From Deltaproteobacteria bacterium (GTDB lineage: Bacteria; Myxococcota_A; UBA9160; JAJDAL01): 64,000 bases of DNA. The stretch lies in contig JAJDAL010000045.1 in NCBI GenBank assembly GCA_029261875.1, positions 1 through 64,000 of the forward strand. Reading direction: 5' to 3'. The stretch's first letter is position 1. Every line of letters begins with the position of its first letter. The position numbers were made by a program, and so were the translations under genes. Below, piece after piece: positions 58,933 through 64,000 of this stretch. The notes beneath the pieces were generated by a model. That model made no database searches. It was not told where the DNA came from and saw nothing but the letters and a program-made list of their open reading frames with translations.

Positions 58933-60450
58933 CTAGAAGCTCCCGGGGTTGCGGGCAACGGGGGTATTCCCGCGATTGGCTTGCAGGAGCCAAGCCTCCG
59001 CGCGCGCGCGCGCTTGCTCGATTTCCTGAGGCGTCATCCGAGATTCGAGCATCAAGAGCTTTGCGTGCGCGGCGTTCTGGACTTCTTCGTCGAGGGTCTG
59101 GGTCGCGAGGGTGAGCCACATGTGCGCCTGGATGGGATCCGCGGCACCGTCAACGCCTTCGGCGAACAACAAGGCGAGGTTGAAACACGCGGGCCCGTAG
59201 CCCTTGGCAGCCGCTCTCTCATACCACGCCAGAGCCTCGGTCTCGCTCTGCGCGACCCCGTCGCCGGTTTGATGGCGCACGCCGAGGGTGAACTCCGCTT
59301 CGGTGCTTCCCCCTTCCGCCGCGAGGCGATACAGCTCGATCGCCCGGGCCTCGTCGCGTTCGACGCCGCGCCCCTCGTGGTACAGGACACCGAGATTGTT
59401 CAGCGCATCCGCGTGGCCCTGGGCGGCCGCGCGCAGATACCAGGTGGCCGCCAACGCGTCGTCGCGTTCGATCCCCATGCCGCTCTCGTATAGGTTGCCG
59501 AGGTAGTACTGGGCTTTTGCGACGCCGTTTTCTGCTGCCAAGCGGATCCATGGAATCGCCATGGCGTCATCCTGGGGAACGCCGATTCCCGTGAGATAGA
59601 GTTCACCGAGCGCCGCGGCGGCTTCCCAGTTTCCCCCTTCCGCCTCGCGTTCGTAATAGCTCGCGATGGCGCCAAAGGATTCGTCGTGGCCCAACGTGGC
59701 GGCTTTGAGGTACCAGAGCAACGCCTCCTTGGAACTCGCCTCGACACCGCGGCCCTCTTCGTAGCAGCGGGCGAGCTCGTAGGAGGCTTCGGCGTCGCCC
59801 AGTTCCGCGCTGCGACGAAACCATTCGACGGCGAGTTCTTGGGTTCCGGGTTCTCGGCTGCTCTGGTAGAGGTGCGCGAGGCGGTTGCACGCATCCGCGA
59901 AACCGCCATTGCAGCCGCGCTGGAAGAAGTGAGCCGCCTGGTCGAGATTTCGCTCGACCCCGATGGCATCGTGGAACATCACGCCGATGTTGTTGCACCC
60001 CCAGGCGTTTCCACCCGAGCAGGCGCGACGGAACAGGCGCATCGCTTGTGCGGGGTCTCGATCGAGAACGTCACCGTGGACGTAGAGATTGCCCAGCGTC
60101 GTGCAACTGGTCGCGAACCCGTCGTAACAGGCCTTTCGATACAACTCCGAGGCGCGCTTGCGGTCCTGAATGACCCCTCGCCCGTGTTCGTAGAGCGCGC
60201 CCACGTAGAAACAGCTCTCGGAATGGCCGCCGTTGCACGCGCGCTGAAAGTATTCCGACGCGCGACCGAAGTCGGGTGAGATCGCGTAGTTGGTGTACTG
60301 GTGTCCGAGCGCCGCACAGGCTTCGGCTTCGCCGGACTCGCACTCCGCGCTCAAGTCAATGGGTTCCGGGGGCGACCCGTTCGACGCGCACCCCGGTGCA
60401 CCGAGCGCGAGCAAAGAAATCGCGAAGGCGAGAAAACGACGAGGGTCCAC
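58933..60450 (-). CDS. Sel1-repeat lipoprotein with Cys-paired N-terminal repeats
   Basis: 505 residues. GTG 60450 is chosen since GGAG stands 6 nt upstream and gives a clean lipoprotein signal (Arg-Arg, hydrophobic core, Ala-Pro-Gly-Cys21). About twelve Sel1-like repeats of 36 residues follow. The first five carry cysteine pairs in C-x7-C spacing ('ACNGGHSESCFYVG', 'ACYDGFATSCTTLG', 'ACSGGNAWGCNNIG', 'GCNGGFADACNRLA'), the disulfide pattern of Helicobacter Hcp proteins. The remaining repeats ('LGNLYESGMGIERDDALA') are Cys-free. It is an envelope scaffold protein. The partner is unknown. Confidence 0.82.
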   Translation of the reverse strand: MDPRRFLAFAISLLALGAPGCASNGSPPEPIDLSAECESGEAEACAALGHQYTNYAISPDFGRASEYFQRACNGGHSESCFYVGALYEHGRGVIQDRKRASELYRKACYDGFATSCTTLGNLYVHGDVLDRDPAQAMRLFRRACSGGNAWGCNNIGVMFHDAIGVERNLDQAAHFFQRGCNGGFADACNRLAHLYQSSREPGTQELAVEWFRRSAELGDAEASYELARCYEEGRGVEASSKEALLWYLKAATLGHDESFGAIASYYEREAEGGNWEAAAALGELYLTGIGVPQDDAMAIPWIRLAAENGVAKAQYYLGNLYESGMGIERDDALAATWYLRAAAQGHADALNNLGVLYHEGRGVERDEARAIELYRLAAEGGSTEAEFTLGVRHQTGDGVAQSETEALAWYERAAAKGYGPACFNLALLFAEGVDGAADPIQAHMWLTLATQTLDEEVQNAAHAKLLMLESRMTPQEIEQARARAEAWLLQANRGNTPVARNPGSF

Positions 60451-60642
60451 GGGGTACTCCGGCCAGTGCAGCCGACACCCCCCGGGTCGCCTCCTGAAAT
60501 TCATCGGATGATCCCCGGGCGCGCTGAATGCGGGCAAACCTGGAGACGGAGCCCCAGCGGCCGCTGACTTGCCGGTTCCTAGAGGTGACTTGCGGGTTGT
60601 GGAGCGCGACCCGGTCGCTGTGCGCCCAACGCGGGCCGCTCG

Positions 60643-61098
60643 CTAGCTGGGAATCTGAAGTCCTTCGGGGAGCGAACCGTCCATGTAGCCCGCTTCTTCC
60701 ATGCGGTTGGCGATCCGCCAACCGTCGGACGTGCGGACCAATTCGTCGACGTAGTAGCCCCCGACCGTGAAGATGTGCAGGCCGCCGTCGGGCTTCGGAA
60801 AGCCCATGGGGTTGATGACGTAGGTGCGGCTCTTCGCGCGATCGCCGGACAGCTCGACCGTCGAATTGCTGATGAAGTGCATCGTCATGGGGAACGCCGC
60901 GAGGGCCTTCTCGAGCCATTGACGCACTTCGGGATACGCGCCCTGGATGCCGCCGGTTTGGGTGTAGTCGAGCTTTGCATCCGGGAGGAAGCAGGTGTCG
61001 AGGAGTCCCCAATCCTTGGTGTCGATGGCAACCGTGTAGCGGGTGAGGAGGTCGTTGATTTCGAGACGATCCGAGATTTCTTCGAGGGACTTGGGCAT
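60643..61098 (-). CDS. SnoaL/NTF2-like protein
   Basis: 151 residues. 'EISDRLEINDLLTRYTVAIDTKDWGLLDTCFLPDAKLDYTQTGG' in pieces, 'MTMHFISNSTVEL' and 'GGYYVDELVRTSDGWRI' follow the SnoaL-like (nuclear transport factor 2) fold with a Tyr, an Asp and a His near the pocket. Members act as ketosteroid isomerases, dehydratases or cyclases. GGGAGAG precedes ATG 61098. It is the last gene of the DUF35-thiolase-SnoaL operon, and its stop is 192 nt from the start of the Sel1 gene; that gap holds nothing I can name. Confidence 0.82.
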   Translation of the reverse strand: MPKSLEEISDRLEINDLLTRYTVAIDTKDWGLLDTCFLPDAKLDYTQTGGIQGAYPEVRQWLEKALAAFPMTMHFISNSTVELSGDRAKSRTYVINPMGFPKPDGGLHIFTVGGYYVDELVRTSDGWRIANRMEEAGYMDGSLPEGLQIPS

Positions 61099-61109
61099 GG
61101 TTCTCTCCC

Positions 61110-62297
61110 TTAACGTTTCACGATGACCGACGAGCCGTGACCGAACAGGCCTTGATTGACGCTGAGACCCACCTTGGCATTCTCGACCTGGCGTTCGCCC
61201 GCTTCCCCGCGCAATTGCCAGGTCAGCTCGCAGACCTGTGCGATCGCCTGGGCGGGTACGGCTTCGCCGAAACAACCGAGGCCGCCGCTCGGGTTGACGG
61301 GAACGCGTCCGCCGATGGTGGTGTCGCCGTCGTTCAAGAGTTTCTCCGCTTCCCCGGGGTTGCAGAGTCCGATGTTTTCGTACCAGTCGAGTTCGAGGGC
61401 CGACGACAGGTCGTACACTTCCGCGAGATTCAGGTCTTCGGGACCGAGTTGCGCTTCTTCGTAGGCCGCCTTGGCGATGGAATCGCGGAAGGGCGTGTCG
61501 GGCATTTCGACGCCCGCCGCGGAATCCGTGGCGAAGTTCGGCATTTCGATCACCGTGTTGGGGTATTGGGGGGTGACGGTCGACACGCCCGCGATCCGAA
61601 CCGGGTCCGTACTGTGTTTGCGCGCGAAATCCGTGCTGCAGAGCACGATGGCCGCACCGCCGTCGCTGGTGGCGCAAATCTGCAGCAAGCGCAGGGGGTC
61701 CGACACCATGGGCGACTCGAGTACTTGCTCGAGGGTGAAGGCTTTCTTGTAGCGCGCGTAGGGATTCGTGTAGCCGTGTTGGCTGTTCTTCACTTTGACC
61801 CGCGCGAAGTCGAGTTCCGTGGCGCCGTAGAGTTCCATGCGTCTGCGGGCGTAGAGACCGAAATAGACCGGGTTGGTCGCGCCCAACAATCGGAAGCGCA
61901 ACCAGTCGGGATCGTCCAGGCGCTCGCCGCCTTGCGGCGCGAAGAATCCCTTGGGCGCGGTATCGGCACCCACCACCAGGGCGACGTCACAGAAACCTGC
62001 CAGGATGTGGGCGCGCGCGGTGTTGATGGCTTGCACGCCGGTCGCGCAGGCGCCGTAGTTGCTCGCCACCGGGGCGCCGTTCCAACCCAGGGCCTGGGAG
62101 AAGGTCGCGCCGGCCACGTATCCCGGGTAACCGTTGCGCATGGTGTCGCCGCCGGCCACGAATTGAATGTCCTGCCACGTGACACCGGCGTCCTTCAACG
62201 CGGCCTTCGCGGCGTGCACGCCGTACTCGACGAAGTTTCGCCCCCACTTGCCCCAGGGGTGCATGCCGACTCCGAGAATTGCAACTTCTCTCGCCAT
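61110..62297 (-). CDS. Ltp/SCP-x-type thiolase-like protein
   Basis: 395 residues, thiolase fold: 'HPWGKWGRNFVEYGVHAAKAAL', 'SNYGACATGVQAINTARAHI' with Cys84 at the thiolase nucleophile position, 'ATSDGGAAIVLCS', 'AEVYDLSSALELDWYENIGLC' and C-terminal 'NPSGGLGCFGEAVPAQAI' and 'GHGSSVIVKR'. It belongs to the SCP-x/lipid-transfer-protein branch, which includes Ltp2 retro-aldolases of steroid side chains and needs a DUF35 partner. A DUF35 protein is encoded 10 nt upstream. Either thiolytic cleavage or retro-aldol cleavage is possible. Confidence 0.87.
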   Translation of the reverse strand: MAREVAILGVGMHPWGKWGRNFVEYGVHAAKAALKDAGVTWQDIQFVAGGDTMRNGYPGYVAGATFSQALGWNGAPVASNYGACATGVQAINTARAHILAGFCDVALVVGADTAPKGFFAPQGGERLDDPDWLRFRLLGATNPVYFGLYARRRMELYGATELDFARVKVKNSQHGYTNPYARYKKAFTLEQVLESPMVSDPLRLLQICATSDGGAAIVLCSTDFARKHSTDPVRIAGVSTVTPQYPNTVIEMPNFATDSAAGVEMPDTPFRDSIAKAAYEEAQLGPEDLNLAEVYDLSSALELDWYENIGLCNPGEAEKLLNDGDTTIGGRVPVNPSGGLGCFGEAVPAQAIAQVCELTWQLRGEAGERQVENAKVGLSVNQGLFGHGSSVIVKR

Positions 62298-62307
62298 GTC
62301 GGACTCC

Positions 62308-62763
62308 TTAAACGCTTTGCGCGTTCGAAGCGGAGCGGACGGGTCTCCACTTCCAGATCAGATATTCGTGTTCCTCGTCCTCGTACAGCGGCCCGAGGAC
62401 CAACTCCATTTCCATTCCCGCTTCGAGTTGATCGACGCCGATTCCCGGTTCGACCTGGCCCAGGATCACGATCTTCTCTTCGGGAAGTTCGACCGCGGCG
62501 ATCGCGTAGGGCTCGAAGGGGTCCGTCGCGACGTAGGGGGCCGGCGGCGGGTAGCAGTTGTTGGTGAAGGACCAGAGCTTGCCGCGGCGGCCCAGGGGAA
62601 CTTCGGCGAGTTCGTTGCCGTCACAGGCCGGGTTGCGGCAGAAGGTGGATTCCTTCGGGAAGAAGTAATTCTTGCAGGTCGTGCACTGGCTACCGAGGAG
62701 ACGCGGATCGTTCGCGTCCTGGGTGAACCAACCTTCGATAGCGGGAACGGGGGTCTTGGCCAC
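62308..62763 (-). CDS. DUF35 zinc-ribbon/OB-fold protein, thiolase partner
   Basis: 151 residues. The N-terminal rubredoxin-like zinc ribbon has 'GSQCTTCKNYFFPKE' and 'FCRNPACDGNEL' (four Cys), and the OB-fold follows with 'GKLWSFTNNCYPPPAPYV', 'YAIAAVELPEEKIVILGQV' and 'GMEMELVLGPLYEDEE'. DUF35 proteins bind acyl-CoA and complex with Ltp thiolases or aldolases. GTG 62763 is fixed by AGAGG 6 nt upstream. The thiolase gene begins 10 nt after its stop, so a stoichiometric complex is expected. Confidence 0.88.
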   Translation of the reverse strand: MAKTPVPAIEGWFTQDANDPRLLGSQCTTCKNYFFPKESTFCRNPACDGNELAEVPLGRRGKLWSFTNNCYPPPAPYVATDPFEPYAIAAVELPEEKIVILGQVEPGIGVDQLEAGMEMELVLGPLYEDEEHEYLIWKWRPVRSASNAQSV

Positions 62764-62844
62764 GGGGAACCTCTCAATCGCGAGCGTATGTTCTATCACA
62801 GCTGACCCCAAAATACCCACGGGGCGCTGGCGTGTGACTTGCGT

Positions 62845-64000
62845 CTAAATCTTCCTCTCGCGGCCTTTCCAATAGGGATCGCGCAGTTTGCGCGTAACCA
62901 GTTTTCCCGACGGGTGCCGAGGCAGAGCGTCTTCGAAGTCGATGGAGCGCGGCACCTTGTAGGAGGCCAGGTGCTCGCGCCCGAAGGACAAGATTTCATC
63001 GCACAGCGCTTGCGAGGCTTCGAATCCCGCCGACAGCTCGATGGCGGCTTTGACGCTCTCTCCCCATTCCTCGTCCGGGACGCCGAAGACCGCGACGTCG
63101 GCGACCGCGGGATGCCCCTGGAGCACCTGCTCGATCTCCGCGGGATAGATGTTGACCCCACCGGAGATGATGGTGTGGGAGCGGCGATCGACGAGATAGA
63201 CGAAGCCGTCTTCGTCCACGCGACCGATGTCGCCCAGCGTGAAGGAGCCGTCCGGGAGGTGGGCTTCGGCGGTTTTCTCTTCGGCGCGGTGATACGCGAA
63301 CACGGAGCCGCCCTGGCGGTTGCGGCAGTAGAGGCTTCCCGCGGAACCCGGCGGCAGCCGGCGGCCTTCGTCGTCGACGGCGAACACGTCGAAGGCGGGT
63401 AGCACTTTGCCCACCGTACCGGGGTGCGCGAGCCATTGGGCCGAGTCCGCGAGCGTGTTGACTCCGCCTTCGGTCCCTCCCCAATACTCGACGAAGATCG
63501 GACCCCACCAGTGAATCATTTGTCGTTTGATGTCCGGAGAAATGGGGGCGGCGCCGTGCAGCACGAGTTCGAGACGCGGCGCGGAAAAGCGCGACCGCAC
63601 CGCTTCCGGCAGGCGCAGGATGCGGACGAACATGGTGGGTACCAGGTGGGTGTGGACGATCTCGCGTTGGGCGATCAAGTCGAGCGCTTTCTCGGCGTTC
63701 CATTGGCGCATGATCTCGATGGGCGCGCCATTCATCTGGTCGTAGACCGCAAACATCAGCGGTGCGGCGTGGTACATGGGCCCGGTGATGAGATGCGGGC
63801 CCGCGCCGTCGAGACCCGAGCCGAGACCGGATCGTCGGCCGCGCGCGAGCATGCCCGCGAGCGTCGGGGGGCGCGTGCGTTTCACGCCCTTGGGTTTGCC
63901 CGTGGTACCGCTCGTATAGATCATCGGTCCACCCGGAGGGCCGTCGGGATCGAAGGGCGAATCGGACACGGATTCCAGAGCGCGGTCGAGTTCCGCCCCG
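62845..64000 (-). CDS. Acyl-CoA synthetase (AMP-forming), 5' end cut by window
   Basis: The frame is open to the right edge, so the N-terminal part is missing; 384 codons plus a stop are visible. 'IYTSGTTGKPKGVKRT' is the ATP P-loop, 'VEYWGGTEGGVNTL' the A5 motif, 'FTLGDIGRVDEDGFVYLVDRRSHTIISGG' in pieces the hinge, 'VNIYPAEIEQVL' and 'HPSGKLVTRKL' with the catalytic Lys the C-terminal subdomain. It activates an acid to its CoA ester. It lies 81 nt upstream of the DUF35-thiolase-SnoaL operon on the same strand and could supply its substrate. Confidence 0.9.
   Translation of the reverse strand, partial: GAELDRALESVSDSPFDPDGPPGGPMIYTSGTTGKPKGVKRTRPPTLAGMLARGRRSGLGSGLDGAGPHLITGPMYHAAPLMFAVYDQMNGAPIEIMRQWNAEKALDLIAQREIVHTHLVPTMFVRILRLPEAVRSRFSAPRLELVLHGAAPISPDIKRQMIHWWGPIFVEYWGGTEGGVNTLADSAQWLAHPGTVGKVLPAFDVFAVDDEGRRLPPGSAGSLYCRNRQGGSVFAYHRAEEKTAEAHLPDGSFTLGDIGRVDEDGFVYLVDRRSHTIISGGVNIYPAEIEQVLQGHPAVADVAVFGVPDEEWGESVKAAIELSAGFEASQALCDEILSFGREHLASYKVPRSIDFEDALPRHPSGKLVTRKLRDPYWKGRERKI

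Noticed and set aside
1..64000. tRNA, rRNA, CRISPR, transposase or phage features
   Set aside because: No cloverleaf, ribosomal RNA signature, regularly spaced repeats, or recombinase/transposase motifs were found in reading the gaps and gene products.

Overview
The window is roughly two-thirds G+C, densely packed, and carries about 55 protein genes on both strands. I see no rRNA, tRNA, CRISPR array, insertion sequence or phage gene. The contents suggest a Gram-negative bacterium of the former Deltaproteobacteria, such as Myxococcota or a Binatia-like lineage. The evidence is lipoproteins and an outer-membrane autotransporter, a myxobacterial-style sigma-54 activator, paired wax-ester synthase/DGAT enzymes, many acyl-CoA dehydrogenases, F420-type luciferase-like oxidoreductases and a fused indolepyruvate ferredoxin oxidoreductase. 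The lineage is an inference from gene content only.

Left part (1-20.4 kb), mixed functions: a truncated PQQ-type sugar dehydrogenase; a glutamate-cysteine-ligase-family enzyme behind a frameshifted, cysteine-less glutaredoxin-like gene; an exported Fe-S aldo/keto reductase and a secreted hydrolase; a quinone oxidoreductase, a Gfo/Idh/MocA dehydrogenase, a DMT exporter and a patatin lipase. A regulatory block follows at 10.1-13.5 kb: a sigma-54-type activator interrupted by one in-frame amber codon, an ECF sigma factor and a zinc-finger anti-sigma factor. A convincing sigma-54 promoter lies just beyond the activator, in front of a divergent PlsC-type acyltransferase. An acetolactate-synthase-like enzyme, a PAP2 phosphatase, a sulfatase-like lipoprotein and a cytoplasmic aldo/keto reductase complete this part.

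Middle (20.4-36.3 kb), lipid and envelope functions: aldehyde dehydrogenase, SnoaL-like protein, AsmA-like and BON-domain envelope proteins, and a TetR/ferritin-like pair. Two head-to-head wax-ester synthase/DGAT paralogues are followed by an acyl-CoA synthetase. A beta-helix autotransporter-like surface protein and a membrane-fused spermidine-synthase-like protein come next, then a GNAT acetyltransferase.

Right part (36.3-64 kb), largely acyl-CoA catabolism: five acyl-CoA dehydrogenases, an alpha-methylacyl-CoA racemase-like CoA-transferase, a two-gene MaoC hydratase, three crotonases, two SDRs, an acyl-CoA carboxylase beta subunit, and an Ltp-type thiolase with its DUF35 partner. SnoaL-like, LLM, cupin and isochorismatase-like proteins, a Cys-rich Sel1 lipoprotein and a truncated acyl-CoA synthetase fill in around them. 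Several sit in tight operons with ATGA overlaps. Together they resemble the heteromeric enzyme sets used to degrade branched isoprenoid or steroid side chains, though the substrate cannot be read from sequence.

The most unusual signals are the interrupted sigma-54 activator beside its likely target promoter, the frameshifted redox-dead glutaredoxin, an SD-sequestering hairpin on a wax-ester synthase mRNA, a palindromic operator before the 37.6-43.5 kb operon, and several enzyme-like proteins lacking canonical catalytic residues.
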